64,000 bases of DNA from Talpa occidentalis (Eukaryota; Chordata; Mammalia; Eulipotyphla; Talpidae), in NCBI RefSeq assembly GCF_014898055.3, contig NW_023603184.1, forward strand, positions 30,172,808 to 30,236,807, read 5' to 3'. Shown piece by piece: positions 25,266 to 37,915 of the stretch (position 1 is its first letter; each line of letters opens with the position of its first letter). Below the pieces are notes generated by a model. It saw only the letters and a list, made by a program, of their open reading frames with translations, ran no database searches and was not told the origin of the DNA. A program made the position numbers and the translations under genes.

Positions 25266-25537
25266 TTTTTTTTAAAAGATTTATTTATTTATTTATTTAT
25301 TTACTTCTGACTGGGTACAGTCAGAAGCGCGGGAGGGTGAGAGAATTCACCAGAGTCAGAGCAGGGAGCAGAACAGGCAGAAGGACCGAAGTACACTGCT
25401 GAGGGGAGCAGCGGGCGGCAGGAGAGGTCTGCACACCATGTGGGACCCTCCTCCAGTGGCCGGGGAGCAGCCAGGGATTGAACCAGCTGCGGCAGCTTCG
25501 CAACCCGGCGCTCAACCGCTGCGCCACCGGGGAGGCC
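25266..25537 (-). mobile_element. tRNA-derived SINE, type A, antisense
   Basis: T-run, AAAGATTTATTTATTTATTT tail, GGGTACAGTCAGAAGCGCGG segment, and GCGCCACCGGGGAGGCC end. TSD TATGAAATGGTATTTCTTTTT at 25,245-25,265 and 25,538-25,558: long, perfect and young-looking. Confidence 0.97.
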
Positions 25538-25672
25538 TATGAAATGGTATTTCTTTTTAAAGTTTTGCCTTTCAAGTGCTTTTTGACCATATAGCATTGG
25601 GTTATATGTGTGAAGAATGTAGAGATGCAGTCTCATTTTTTTATCCATATGGATAAATGGCAATACAATTTT

Positions 25673-25873
25673 TTTTAAAGATTTATTAATTTATACAAGC
25701 ACTGGGGCACAGACCAGAGGTGAGGGAGGGCAAGAGAATTCACCAGAGACAGAACAGGGAGCAGAACAGGCAGACGGACTGAAGTACACTGCTGAGGGGA
25801 GCAGCGGGCGAGACAGGATTGGTCTGCCTCGCCATGTGGGAATCTCCCTGGCCAGGGATTGAACTCACGCTGC
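25673..25873 (-). mobile_element. tRNA-derived SINE, mixed type, 5'-truncated, antisense
   Basis: AAAGATTTATTAATTTATAC tail and body as in other copies, but it stops at 'attgaactcacgctgc', inside the tRNA-like part just past the B box. The A box and 5' end are missing and L1-like sequence follows at once. Confidence 0.92.
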
Positions 25874-26770
25874 TTGTTTCCTATTTTATTTATGTTGGCT
25901 GAAATATAGGTTAGTATTTCTTTGAGTTTCTTTCTTGTTATTTTCCTGGCTTTGTATTTGGGAAACTAAAGCATTAATTTTTAGCTTTTTCATTGTATGC
26001 TTTTAAGATTATACTTTCCTCTCTAAATATTGTTTTAGTTGAATCTCTCGAGGTTTTGTTTTATTTTTTTAAAGATTTATTTACTTATGCATACAAGAAC
26101 TAGGGTATAGCCCAGAGGTGCGGTGGGGGGTGGCGGGTGGGGGGTAGGTGAGAGGATTCATCAGAGAGAGTGGGGAGCAGAATAAGTGGATCTACTGAAA
26201 TACACTGATGTAGGGAATAGCAGGCAAGACAGGAGAGGTCTGCTGCACTATGTGGGTAGCCCTCTGGCCAGCCGGGGATTGAACTCATGCTGCAGAGGCT
26301 TCAGAGAGCTTCACAGTGCTGTGCTTAACCCCTTGCGCCACCAGGGAGACCCTGAATCTCACAAGTTTTAATGTGTTGTATTGTTATGGTTCAGTCCTAA
26401 GCACTTTCTAATTTTAATTTTCCCTTTTAACTAACATGTTGTGCTTAGAAATAAAAAAAAAATGCTAATCATCTGCAGATTTTCTAGTTATTTCATGGTG
26501 TTGATTTCTTATTCAATTACCTGTGGCCAAGAAATGTGGCCTAACATGGTTTTAATAAATGTATTATGTGCTTGAAAATGACATGTATTTTTCAATTGTT
26601 AGGTACAATATTTGTTAGCTGGAAGATTGTAGGTAAAAGGTGGTAAAATGGTCTCGTCATGTCTTCATTGTCCTTATTGATTTTTGTATCTTTCTGACCC
26701 ATCAGTAACTAGAGAGAGTGTTAAAAATTTCACTTTGCTGGTAGATTTGTCAATTTCACATGTATGGAGA
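25874..26770 (-). mobile_element. Old L1 ORF2 relic, antisense, split by a SINE
   Basis: The reverse strand resembles diverged L1 ORF2: 'tttcctattttatttatgttgg', then after the SINE 'cacaagttttaatgtgttgt', 'gtggccaagaaatgtggcct', and a region up to 'tggtagatttgtcaatttc'. No open frame remains. Confidence 0.7.
26060..26353 (-). mobile_element. tRNA-derived SINE, type B, antisense
   Basis: AAAGATTTATTTACTTATGC tail, an expanded G-rich tract at about 26,122-26,150 (GTGGGGGGTGGCGGGTGGGG), and GCGCCACCAGGGAGACCC end. Flanks share GAATCTC followed by similar sequence, a diverged TSD. Confidence 0.95.
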
Positions 26771-27003
26771 ATAGAACATTTTGAATTGGATGGAATTACT
26801 TATTAAAGGAACAACAAAAAGGTGTATGAGAGCAATTTCAAATGTCTAAAGAGTTACGGGTAGGAAATAATGAAAAATTAGCTTATTCCAAGTTCATATA
26901 TATTTATAAATTGTGTCTTACATATGCCAGATCTCAGAAATACTAAAATGATAAATAATTTGTAAATATATGTTAACTCTGATGAAACTAAAACCATATT
27001 CAG
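26771..27003. other. Unassigned AT-rich stretch
   Basis: No recognised repeat or gene. Confidence 0.5.
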
Positions 27004-27275
27004 GGCCTCCCTGGTGGCATAAGGATTAAAGTCTCAGCGCTACCAAGCTATAGCCAGCCATTGCAGCATGCGTTCGATCCTCAGCCAGGAGCTACCTTAC
27101 ATGATATGGTGCCTGTAGGGGAGACCTCTCCTGTCTCCCCTGCTGCTCCCCTCAGTATTTCAGTAGATCCGCCTGTTCTGCTTCCCCCTCTGTCCTCTTA
27201 CCCTCTGCACCTCTGGCCTGTACCCCAGTTCTTCTATGCATAAATAAATTTAAAAAATCTTTAAAAAAATAAAAA
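27004..27275 (+). mobile_element. tRNA-derived SINE, type B
   Basis: GGGCCTCCCTGGTGGCATAAGG start, GTTCGATCCTC B box, CTGGCCTGTACCCCAGTTCTTC segment, and ATAAATAAATTTAAAAAATC tail. Somewhat diverged, with an approximate TSD (AACCATATTCA / AAAATATACTCA). Confidence 0.93.
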
Positions 27276-28214
27276 TATACTCAAAGATGTGATCAAAACA
27301 GGAAGCTTTTATACCTTGTAGACTAAGAAACAATAAATTCGTGAAGAATTGACAAAAGAAAGGGTTTGGGCTGTACATCCTGCAAAGACAGCAGTATAGT
27401 TAAGATTGTATTCTTTCCATTTGGCATCTTCTTTTAATATTGTTTGTAAGATTCAGCCATGTGACTGTAAATACCTCCTTTTCTTGTCCTGTAGGCTGTA
27501 GTATTCTATTACATGAACACTCAGTTGATTTATCCACTGTGCTGTAATAAATATTTAGATTGTTTCAAATTTTGACTATTAAAAATAATGCTACATGGGG
27601 GAAAAACTCTATAGATAAATGAGATGTTCACCATAATGGTTCAACATGAGCAATCAGATATAGATACACTGTACATCCTGTAAAGTGAAGATATATTAAG
27701 TCTGTAGATATTCTGTTTCTATAAATTTGATGACTTTAAATTTTCATATAGATGGAACCATATAGTATTTTACCTTCACATTTGTATATGCATTTGTATA
27801 TGCACATATAACATAACTTTTACATTTGTCTACATACATATAACATTTGTATACACACAAGTAACATTTTATGTTATACATTTTTAAATTTGTTTACACA
27901 CATATAGCATACATTTATATGTATACACACATATAACATAACTCAGATGAAAATGAGGGACATTTCTTGTACCCTGGTGACTCCCTCATTTTCTCTCCCA
28001 GTTGATATCCTGTGTCTGGGAATGTACACAAAGGTTTTGAACAAAACTAAAATTTGCGTTTTATATCATTTTCTGTGTTGTGAAGTATTCCTCTTTTGAT
28101 GTTTCAATGTTATTTTTTCCATTTTTTCTTGAAACATTTAGTGCTGTAGGCAAGTAGTTAATGATTTGGGAGATTCAAAGATGAATAAAACCTTTTTCCA
28201 TCAGAAAACTTGGG
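27276..28214. other. AT-rich stretch with old L1-like fragments and a minisatellite-like tract
   Basis: Pieces at about 27,430-27,600 and 27,710-27,770 resemble antisense L1 3' sequence but are too diverged to delimit. 27,775-27,945 is a TATA/CATA-rich degenerate repeat (see separate entry). Confidence 0.4.
27775..27945. repeat. Degenerate AT-rich minisatellite-like tract
   Basis: Repeated words CACATATAACATAAC, ACATTTGTATA and TACACACA recur at irregular spacing over about 170 bases. Confidence 0.75.
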
Positions 28215-28545
28215 GTCTGCTGGCAATTACATTCCTAGGGATTTACCCAAAGGACACAAAAACATTGATTCACCTGTACCCCTATGTTTATTGCAGCACT
28301 ATTTACAATAGGTAAAATCTGGAAACAACCTAAAGGCCCCAAAATAGATGACTGGATCAAGAAGATGTGGTATATATACACAATGGAATATTATTAAGCA
28401 ATCAAAAAAGATAAACTCATGCCATTCTCAGCAACATGGATGGAGGTAGAAGGAATTATGCTCAGTGAAATAAGCCAGAAAGAAAAAGAAAAATATCGGA
28501 TGGTTTCACTTATAGCAGGAATATATAAAGGTCCAGTTGACAGGT
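28215..28545 (+). mobile_element. L1 ORF2 C-terminal fragment
   Basis: Plus strand matches the L1 copy at 47.0-47.3 kb: ATTTACCCAAAGGACAC, TACCCCTATGTTTATTGCAG, ATAGATGACTGGATCAAG, CACAATGGAATATTATTAAG and AATAAGCCAGAAAGAAAAAG. It is truncated at both ends, lacking the 3' UTR and tail. Non-functional. Confidence 0.93.
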
Positions 28546-29229
28546 GCTTTTAAGTTTTAGCCTGTGGTAGAGGGACATTGCTAACCAGATAGGACTTTTT
28601 GTGAGAGCAGGGGAGTAAATACCTCAAACTCACTCTCTTCCTGCCTTTTATTCTCCTGCCAGTGTCTGCCATTGGCTGACTCTACCTGAAGACAGGCAAA
28701 GGATACTTACCTATGATAAGTCTATTCAGTACTGATTCCTGGGACACAGAACAGAGGAAAGAAGAGTGAAAATGGATCTGGAGAGGCAGATGAACTATAC
28801 CCAGCACAAGTGGCTTTTTGAGGACACAAAAAGACTGTATCAATTTCTGCAGAAGTGAAGAAATGATCACTTAGGAAGAGAGAATAGTGTAAACAGAGGT
28901 AGGGGAGTGTTGAAATAGTGTTCAAAAGCTAGAAAGTGTTTCAGATAGTTGGAAGTGTATGCTGAATAAAGAACAATAGGCCATGAAAATGAAAAGATAG
29001 GTTAGTATTTGAAGAGAAATGCTAATTTTTACACTGCTTTTCCTTTTATTAAGTGTTGTATTATATCATACTTTTTATAAATGCATAAGAATAAACATCG
29101 CCTTCATCTCTAAGTAGAAGATAATGGGTCATGTTTTTTTGCTTTAACATTGTGATCAGAGTGATTTACACAGTGACCTAAACTAAATAGCAGAAGGATC
29201 CTGAGTCATTTAGAGTGAAGCTTCCAATT
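28546..29229. other. Unassigned stretch
   Basis: No recognised repeat or gene. Confidence 0.5.
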
Positions 29230-29455
29230 CAGGATGTAGACTCTGAGGTGAAGCTGTCTGCCTTTGAAATCTGGCACCACCACTTTCCAGCTTCATGACT
29301 TTAGGCAAGTTACCTAATCTAGGCCTCAGTTTTCTCATTTGTAAAGTAAGCTATCTTAGTTGCTTTATCATAGAACTAGAAAAATGATTAAATGAGTGAT
29401 TCATATAAATTAGATAGCTCAGAGTGCAGCAGACACTCTGAATAAATTTGGCCTT
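29230..29455 (+). repeat. MIR SINE relic, nearly full length
   Basis: CATGACTTTAGGCAAGTTAC, 'cctcagttttctcatttgtaaag' and 'atgattaaatgagtgattc': the MIR core and 3' part in plus orientation. Confidence 0.9.
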
Positions 29456-29769
29456 TAAAGAAAAACAAAATTTGCATCAGAAGATATAGCTGTCTTCAAA
29501 TATTTGAAAGATTGCCACATGAAATAGGGATTAATTTTCTTATTTTCATGAGCAACTTTGGCATCCAAACTAACACTAATGTGTGTAACAGGTAAACAGG
29601 TTTTAGATTAATATGAGAGAGTTGTTTTGATCATGTAAAATTGCTTGAGTTGGAATGGGTTAACTCATGAGATAATGACTTGCATGCCCAGGGAAGTGTT
29701 CAAGAAAAGAATGGGGATGTTTGAAAGTATATTCGTGCCTCAGGTTGGTGAAAATGAGATAAAATTGTA
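29456..29769. other. Unassigned stretch
   Basis: No recognised repeat or gene. Confidence 0.5.
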
Positions 29770-31065
29770 TTCCAAATTGCATGCTTTGGTTTATTCCTTT
29801 TTATTGTTGAGTAATAGTTCATTGGTTGAACCTACCAGTTTATCCTTCACTTGTTGAAGGATATCTAGGTGGTTTTCCAGTTTTGTTGACTACAAGTAGA
29901 ATTTATTGGTTGACTATAAATAGAAATTTCCATTTTGTTGATTATACAGTATAGGATTTTTGTGAAAACACAAATTTTTATTCTCTAGGTAAATATCTAA
30001 GAATAGGATTGCTGGGTCACGTGGTAAATATATGTTAAACTTTATTGGAAGCTGCCAGATTATTTTCTAGTGGCTGTGCTGTTTTTCAGTCTTACCAGTG
30101 AAGTTCCAGTAACTTCACACCCACACCAGTACTTGGGTTTTGTTAGTATTTTATTTTGATCAGTCTAATAGGCATGTAATGGTATCTCATAGTTTTAATT
30201 CACATTTCCATATTTGCTAATGATTTTTTGATATCTTTTTATTTTTTTAAAGATTTATTTATTTATTTATACATACAAGCACTGGGTACAGTCAGAAGCA
30301 CGGGAGGGTGAGAGAATTCACCAGAGCCAGAGCGGGGAGCAGAGCAGGCAGAAGGACCGAAGTACACTGCTGAGGGGAGCAGCGGGCTGCAGGAGAGGTC
30401 TGCGCACCATGTGGGACCCTCCTCCAGTGGCCGGGGAACAGCCGGGGATTGAACCAGCGCTGCAGAGGCTGCGGGCAGCTTCGCAACCCAGCGCTCAACT
30501 GCTGTGCCACCGGGGAGGCCCAATTTTTTGATATCTTTTCATGGATTTATTTGCAACTGTATATTCTTTTTGGTGAAGTGTGGATATAAGTCTTCAAATC
30601 TTTTGTTGATAATGTGATTTACAAATGTTTTCTCCCCATCAGTAGTGTTTTTCAGAGAACAGAAGATTGTAATTTTGATAAAGTTCAATTTATTTTTTCT
30701 TTTACAGTTTATGCTTTTGATGACATGTTTAAAAAGTCTTTCCCTAACACCAGGCCGTGAAGATCTTCTCATGATTTTTTTAAAAAACCTTTATAGTTTT
30801 ATGTTTTACCTGTGGATTTATTTTGAGCTGATTTTTGTTTGCAGTGTTAAGTTTAGGTTCATTTTTTCCCTACATAGTTGTTCTAATGTCATTTGTTATA
30901 AAAAATCTCCTTTCTTCAATGAATGGCATTAGTATGTTTGTCAGAAAGCATTTTGTCTTCTTTATGTGGATTTGTTTCTGTCCCACTAATAAATGTGTCT
31001 TTCTCTTTGCCATAACTACACTGCCTTGATTACTGTAAATTGTGTAATGTGAATCTTCCAACTTT
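29770..31065 (-). mobile_element. Old L1 ORF2 3' half, antisense, split by a SINE
   Basis: The reverse strand carries diverged L1 ORF2 end sequence: 'tctaagaataggattgctgggtc', 'ctaataggcatgtaatggtatct', 'tcttttgttgataatgtg', 'cttccctaacaccagg' and 'ccactaataaatgtg'-type segments in the expected order. Stops are frequent. Confidence 0.85.
30240..30522 (-). mobile_element. tRNA-derived SINE, type A, antisense, inside old L1
   Basis: AAAGATTTATTTATTTATTT tail to GTGCCACCGGGGAGGCCC end. Perfect 17-bp TSD ATTTTTTGATATCTTTT at 30,223-30,239 and 30,523-30,539. It is younger than the L1 it splits. Confidence 0.97.
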
Positions 31066-31076
31066 TTTTTTCAAAA

Positions 31077-31353
31077 TCTTTTCGTTTTTAATTTTCTTTT
31101 TCTTATTTATGCATACAAGAACTGGGGTGTAAGCCAGAGGTGTGGGGGGTGAGAGGATTCACCAGAGACAGACTAGGGAGCAAAACAGGCAGATCTGCTG
31201 AAATACACTGCTGAGGGGAGCAGCAGGTAAGACAGGAGAGGTCTGCTGCGCCATGAGGGTTAGCTACCTGGCCAAGGATCGAACTTGTGCTGCAGTGGCT
31301 GGGGAGAGCTTCATAGTGTGAGACTTTAATCCCTATGCCACCAGGGAGGCCCC
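31077..31353 (-). mobile_element. tRNA-derived SINE, type B, antisense
   Basis: Degenerate tail then TTATTTATGCATACAAGAAC, GTGTGGGGGGTGAGAGG, and the 5' end ATGCCACCAGGGAGGCCC. CAAAAT on both sides may be the TSD. Confidence 0.93.
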
Positions 31354-32776
31354 CAAAATAATTTTTATTCTTTTTCTTCTACATATAAAGAACTTGTTTA
31401 CAACTATGAAAAACGGCTGTATTTTGATTATCATTTCATTATCATAAGGATCAATTTATTATTTACCTAACAGATTGCTGTTGCCTCTTCTCAGATCCTG
31501 TCAGTGGCATACAATTCAGTTTATTTGTTAGTTAACTAATTGGTTTGCATATAACCTTATGATTATAATTCTAAGGGTAAAATGGATGCTAATTGAAACA
31601 TTAGGAACTCTCATCACCATTAATTTCCCTTTTTTAACTATGCAAAATAATATAGATTTCTATTATACAGATTCAAAAAGTGTTTGGATAGGAAATATTC
31701 CCTTTTTACGTTTTTCTTCGAATATTTGTTCTGTGATAGTAACTTGGAATTATGAAGTTTTCCTTTTCATTTCATGTTATTGAAATTGGTTTTGTTGTTT
31801 TTGGTAAAGAAATGAAAACTTTCACTTACATTTGTTTTTTACCATTGGGAAAACATGAATGATTTTAAAAAAACTAGAGGTTTAAATTTAAAACATTTCC
31901 CTGTACCGAGCAGTCCATCAATCTTTTAACTATGAAATCTTCATAATTACCAGAGTTGCATGTTTTAAAGCTTAGAGGAAAATGGGCACACTGAATCCTA
32001 GCAACTGAAGGCAAATAGATACGTCAGTGCCACGCTTATGTCAGCAGTTTGTCCATTTGCTTGGGAACTCTTTTGTTTTAGTAGTATGTTTTACAATAAG
32101 GTCTCTCAGTGGAGCAGCACTGCATGATTGGATATGTACTATGTGTTGCACTTTCTGTATACAGACTTTGACATATGTATGTGTACATACTTATCATCTA
32201 GTTATTTGTTACTGACATTTAGTCTTATTTTGTTTCTCAAAAGTGTTTTATTTGCTTATGTCTAATAACTAGCAATAGCCTCTGCATTTCTAATTATGGT
32301 GACCTTTATGTAGGGCACTGAGTGTGATTCCAGACAAGTTATTAAAGTTAGATCTGTATGTTGATGAGCCATAGACATTTTTTAAGAGGGAAGCTATTAA
32401 ATGTGGAATAATGTAGATTTTTCTTGATCAAGGCATATAATTTCATTGTGCCTTAATTTTATTAAAAGTTGCTATAAAGTTTATATACTTGGAGTTTAAA
32501 ACATCTGCCTTAGTGCTAAAATGAGTACTCCAAGTGTGGTAGGATTTGTATGTTTTTTCTGTGGGGCAGAAATTGTCTAGGTGGAAAAGACCAGTAGGGA
32601 TTGGATGATTGCAGATTTGGAGCATGCAAAGAGAGAATGAGGTCACATACACCTTAGAAGTTAGTCAATATGTTTCCATCAAGGCTTACTATATGCTTCT
32701 GAGAACTTAGGCTCTAGAGATAATCAAGACTGATATCTCCTTGGCCATGGAGTTGATAGTCTAGTCACTCATTTCT
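31354..32776. other. Unassigned AT-rich stretch
   Basis: About 1.4 kb with no confidently recognised repeat or gene. Its short ORFs have no recognisable domains. Confidence 0.5.
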
Positions 32777-33042
32777 TTTTTTTTTTTTTAAGATTTATTT
32801 AGTTATGCATACAAGAGCTGGGATACAGGCCAGAGGTGAGGAGGTGAGAGGATTCACCAGAGACAGAGTAGGGAACAAACAGGCAGATTGACCAAAGTAC
32901 ACTGCTGAGGGGAGCAGCGGGCGAGACAGGAGAGGTCTGCTATGCCATGTGGGTTGCTCCCTGGCCAGCCAGGGGGATTGAACTTGTGCTGCAGAGGCTG
33001 TGGATAGCTTCATAGGTTGCGCCTTAACCCCAGGGAGGCCCA
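32777..33042 (-). mobile_element. tRNA-derived SINE, type B, antisense
   Basis: T-run, AAGATTTATTTAGTTATGC tail, and 5' end AACCCCAGGGAGGCCC with a small deletion of the usual TTGCGCCA block. TSD TAGTCACTCATTTCT / TAGTCACACATTTCT at 32,762-32,776 and 33,043-33,057. Confidence 0.95.
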
Positions 33043-33057
33043 TAGTCACACATTTCT

Positions 33058-33896
33058 AAAGGGAGAAATATTTGCTTAGAATGTCATAATTAAAGCTTGG
33101 GAATGGCGGAGATAGAATTTAGTAAATCAAGGACAAAATGATTCTGTATTGTGCAGGGTTTTAGGAGAAAAGCAAAGATTATGGAAAGTACCTGTATTTA
33201 TTCATTGACATGATAAAGAGGAGTCAGTGAAGAAAACAGAGTGGTAGGATGTGAAGGATTTACTATGAAGCTAATTAAACTTAAACTCCAAGGCCACTCA
33301 CTTATATAAATTTCTTCCAAGACTTTGGAAAGAAGGTGTTCACATGACCATCTGTTTCTGTAGAGTTTCTGAAAGTAAGGTATTTTAAGTTAAAATTACT
33401 ATCACTTTCCTTTCTTGACTCACCCTTATGTCATGTAGATATCACTGAAATGACTGCAGGTATTTTGGGGATACACCTAAGGAAAAGTTGAATTGGGTTT
33501 ACATTTAGTTTGATTGGATGTATTTATGTGGTTCATTGTCACTTTGGAACTGTTCTGCTATAGTGATGAAATCTAAGAATACTTTTGGTATTCATTGTAT
33601 TGACTCAATGTTGTGACAGGAAGATGCAAGGCCAGAGATCTTAGGTGATATGATCATGACCTGCTGATACTAGAAGTATATGGGTAGGAGAAGCCAAACA
33701 TAATTTGAAATATATAGAACCAGAAACTAGTCTGGAGAAAATTCTCCTAAGCACCCAATGTTGTATTTATAATTTGGCTTTTTATTATTCCCTTAAAAAT
33801 AAAAATTCAAGCCCAATAAATTCAAGCCCACTGAATCATGGAGGTCAAGAGGAGACAATTTAAACATGGAGGATTCATCTTTAATTTGTTTTATTG
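33058..33896. other. Unassigned stretch
   Basis: No recognised repeat or gene. AATTCAAGCCCA occurs twice in close succession at about 33,806-33,832. Confidence 0.5.
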
Positions 33897-34172
33897 TTTT
33901 TTTTTAAAGATTCATACTTATTTATTTGTGCCTACAAGAACTGAGGTATAGGCCAGAGGTGCAGGGGGTGAGAGGATTCACCAGAGACAGAGTGGGGAAC
34001 AGAACAGGTAGATCTACTGAAATACACTGCTGAGGGGAGCAGTGGGCCAAACAGTAGAGGTCTGCTGTGCCATGTGGATCAGCTCCCTGGCCAGGGATCA
34101 AACTCAGGCTGCAGTGGCTGGAGATAGCTTGATAGCGCAGAGACCTTAACCCCTGAGGTAGCTAAGGAAGGC
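33897..34172 (-). mobile_element. tRNA-derived SINE, type B, antisense, diverged
   Basis: AAAGATTCATACTTATTTAT tail, GTATAGGCCAGAGGTGCAGG body and a degraded 5' end (CCTTAACCCCTGAGGTAGC). Among the more diverged copies here. Confidence 0.9.
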
Positions 34173-34884
34173 AGTTTGATTTGGTGGTGGTAATTTTCAT
34201 GATCTGTAGGAATGAATATGAACTTGGGAGTTGAGGTAGAATAAGTCAAAGAGGAATATTTTTTGGGGAAATCAGGGTCCAGGAAAGGTGTTTGCACACA
34301 TATACATATGTACACACACTCACACGCTTGTGCTTTCAAGATATATGCCCTCTAAATATGTTAAAGAGAGAAGGATGATCCATATGGCAAAGATGGAAAA
34401 ATTAGAGATAATAGCAAGAAAGATTAAAGCAGAGCAGAGATAGTAGTGAGAGCAGGGAGATAAAAGGAAATGGAATCATGACGTAGGAGTGCCCTGACAG
34501 TAGAATTCAGTGAAGGGGCAAATATTCACCCCTGCATACTTCAGTGCTGTTCTTAGTCATGATGGTATTAGTCCTTTGTTAATGCTGAATACAGTCATTG
34601 GTCTTTATAATGCCAGCCTCAAACAATGATGTTTTTCATGATATAAATGAAAGTTAATTATCTGTGTTAGTTTAACATGGTAAACTCAGTCTTCCAAGTT
34701 CTTCTATGACTGTGAAATGGTTACTCAAATCAGTTTAAAGATATATATTAATTCTTTTGCTGGCTGAGTTGTAGAAACTAATTATTGTAAAAGATATAAA
34801 ATAAGATTATTCTCTCAGTTTTATAGATGTCATACAAAGGATGCAAAACTGAGTACCATGTAAGATAGTAATTATTATTTTTTC
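34173..34884. other. Unassigned stretch
   Basis: No gene. A short TG/CA-rich tract lies at about 34,295-34,328. Otherwise nothing recognised. Confidence 0.5.
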
Positions 34885-35010
34885 TATTTATATTTATTAG
34901 GTATCCATTATATGCCAAGCTTGGGGGTTAATGCTGGGGATAGAGCAATGAATAACATGGGCATAGTCTTTGCATTTGTGGAACATTCATTCTAGCAATT
35001 GTGTCATGAA
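34885..35010 (-). repeat. L2/MIR-class relic, antisense
   Basis: 'attaggtatccattatatgccaagc', then TTAATGCTGGGGATAGAGCA and 'gtggaacattcattctagc', the reversed pattern of an L2-class 3' end. Confidence 0.65.
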
Positions 35011-35557
35011 GAAAAATAAGGAGAGTGAGATTGAAGAGGAATGGAGGAAGATATTTAGATAGTGTGGTTGGAAAACAAGGCTGATATTTACATATCATTT
35101 TTGTCAGTGTATTTAGAAAACTACTTTATGCAAACCAAATGTATTTACTAAGGTCAAATCATTTGACAGTGGCAACATTTACTCACCGTTATTTTCTCAT
35201 TTTTGAGATGATTAATAGCTGTTCCTACTCCTTGCATTTGTTGCAGAATTTTATTCATTTTTTGTGATGAAAATATAAATATTTTTAATTGAGGTTATGT
35301 TGCTTTACATCATTGTTTGCATTTTGGGAGTGTAAGAAACTCACTCCCTTTCAAATGTTATTACCATAGTGCTCCCACCACCAAAGCACACATGGGCCAC
35401 CTAGTGTTGCAGAATTTTAAGTAAAATGGTGTACAAGTGCACACATGTGTGTGTAAAGGTAAATTTTGGCACAGTGAGATAATTTTAACTCCCAGTAAAT
35501 GTTGATTCTTCCTTTTAGCATGATTGCATTTCCTTTTTTATTATATATGCATTTATG
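35011..35557. other. Unassigned stretch
   Basis: No recognised repeat or gene. Confidence 0.5.
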
Positions 35558-36325
35558 TTTTCCAAATAAGTTTTATTTTAATTTTTATATTCCCCATAAA
35601 ATTGCAACCTCCTGATTTTGACCCCAACCCTCCTATCCCAGCCCCTACCCTGCCCCGCCAAAGTGTGTCTCTGGTTCATAGTTGTTTGTTGATTTTGATT
35701 ATAGTTATTCTTTTTCCTGGTCCCTTACTTAGGTTTTCTAGATTCTTGTTATGAGTGAGACCATTCTTTTTCTTTCTGGCTTATTTCACTGAGCATGATC
35801 CCTTCCAGCTCCATCCATGTTGCTGCAAATTGCATGTGTTTATCTTTTTTGAATGCTGAGTAATATTCCATGGTGTATATGTACCACATCTCCTTGATCC
35901 AGTCATCTATTTTTGGGCATTTGGGGTGTTTCCAAAGCTTAGCTATTGTAAATAGTGCTGCTGTAAACATAGGGGTGCAGGTGCTCTTCGGAATTAATGT
36001 TTCTGTGTCCTTTGGGTAAATACCTAGGAGTGGAATTGCTGGATCATATGGAAGCTATCTTTAGTAGGTTGAGGAATCTCTACACAGCTTTCCATAGTGG
36101 TTGGATCAGTTTGCACTCCCACCAACAGTGCAGGAGAGTTCTTTTCTCTCCACATCCTTGCCAACATTTGTTGTTGCTAGTTTTTTTTAATATGTGCCAT
36201 TCTCACTGGTGTGAGATGGTATCTCATTGTAGTTTTGATTTGCATTACCCTGATTGCAAGTGACGTTGAACATTTTTTCATATGCCTGGTGGCCATTTGT
36301 ATTTCCTCTTTGGAGAAGTTTCTTT

Positions 36326-36619
36326 CTTTTTTTTTTTTAAACTTTTTTTTTTTTTAAGATTTATTTATTGATTGATTGATTTATACAGCACTGGGTACAG
36401 TCAGAAGCACAGGAGGGTGAGAGAATTCACCAGAGCGAGAGCGGGAAGCAGAGCAGGCAGAAGGACCGAAGTACACTGCTGAGGGGAGCAGCGGGCGGCA
36501 GGAGAGGTCTGCGCGCCATGTGGGACCCTTGCCCGGCGGCCGGGGATCGAACCGGAGCTGCAGAGGCTGCGGGCAGCTTCGCAACCCAGCGCTCAACCGC
36601 TGCACCACCGGGGAGGCCC
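36326..36619 (-). mobile_element. tRNA-derived SINE, type A, antisense, nested in L1
   Basis: Two T-runs, then AAGATTTATTTATTGATTGA tail with a small (ATTG)n variation, and the GCACCACCGGGGAGGCCC end. TSD TGGAGAAGTTTCTTT at 36,311-36,325 and 36,620-36,634. Confidence 0.97.
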
Positions 36620-37623
36620 TGGAGAAGTTTCTTTTTAATTCTTCTGCCCATTTTTTGACTGGATTATTTTCTTTGTTTTTGCTGAGTCTCATCAGCTCTT
36701 TGTAGATTTTTGTGATCAGCCCTTTATCATTAGTGCTGGGTGCAAAAATGTTCTTCCAGTCGGTGGGGTTTCTCTTTGTTTTGGTTATTGTCTCTTTTGC
36801 TGTGCAGAAGCTCTTTAATTTGATGTAGTCCCAGCTGTTTATCTTTGCCTTCACTATCACTGCTTTGGGTGATGCGTCTGTAAAGATGTCTTTGAGGTGC
36901 ATATCATGTAGTGTTTTGCCTATATTTCTTTCTATATATTTTATGGTTTCAGGTCTTATGTCTAGTTCTTTAATCCATTTTGAGTTGGTTTTTGTGTATG
37001 GTGTGAGGTAGTAGTCAAGCTTCATTCTTTTGCATGTAGCAACCCAGTTTTCCCAGCACCATTTATTGAACAAATTTTCTTTGCTCCAGTGCATATTCTT
37101 TGCTCCTTTGTCAAATATTAGTTGACCATAGATATGTGGGTTTATTTTCTGGGCTTTCTATTCGGTTCCATTGGTCCATGTGTCTGTTCTGGTTCCAACC
37201 ATGCAGTTTTGAATATTATGGCTTTGTAGTACAGTTTGAAATCTGGGAGAGTGTTGCCTCCATTCCCTTCTTTTTTTTTTCAGGAGGGTTTTGGCTATTC
37301 GGGGGTTTTGGTAGCTCCATATGAATCTCATCAATATTTTTTCTATTTCTTTGAAGAATGACATTGAAATTTTAATTGGAATAGCATTGAATCTGTAGAT
37401 TGCTTTTGGTAGGATGGCCATTTTGATAATGTTAATTCTTCCGTTCCATGAGCAGGGGATGTCTTTCCATTTCTTTGTGTCTACTTCTATTTCTTTTAAC
37501 AGTGTTTTATAGTTTTCTTTGTATAGGTCCTTTACTTCTTTTGTTAGGTTTATTCCCAAGTATTTGATTTTTTTTTTTTTGGTTTCAATAATAAAAGGAA
37601 TAGTTTTCTTGATTTCTTCTTCT

Positions 37624-37915
37624 TTTTTAAAATTAAATTAAATTTATTTATTTATACAAGCACTGGGTATAGTCAGAAGCGTGGGAGGGTGAGAGAATTC
37701 ACCAGAGCCAGAGCAGGGAGCAGAGCAGGCAGAAGGACCGAAGTATACTGTTGAGGGGAGCAGTGGGCGGCAGGAGAGGTCTGTGTGCCATATGGGACTC
37801 TCCTCTGGTGGCCGGGGATCGGCCATGGAGCAGCCGTGGAGCAAACTGGAGCTGCAGAGGCTGCGGGCAGCTTTGCAGCCCAGCGCTCAACCACTGTGCC
37901 ACCAGGGGAGGCCCT
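37624..37915 (-). mobile_element. tRNA-derived SINE, type A, antisense, nested in L1
   Basis: AAATTTATTTATTTATAC tail and GTGCCACCAGGGGAGGCCC end. The tRNA-like part has an extra GGCCATGGAGCAGCCGTGGAGC-type expansion at about 37,820-37,845 that breaks the B box. TSD CTTGATTTCTTCTTCT at 37,608-37,623 and 37,916-37,931. Confidence 0.97.

Noticed and set aside
36381..37094. 237-codon minus-strand frame as a host gene
   Set aside because: It is L1 ORF2 C-terminal sequence that runs into a nested SINE; a dead retrotransposon.
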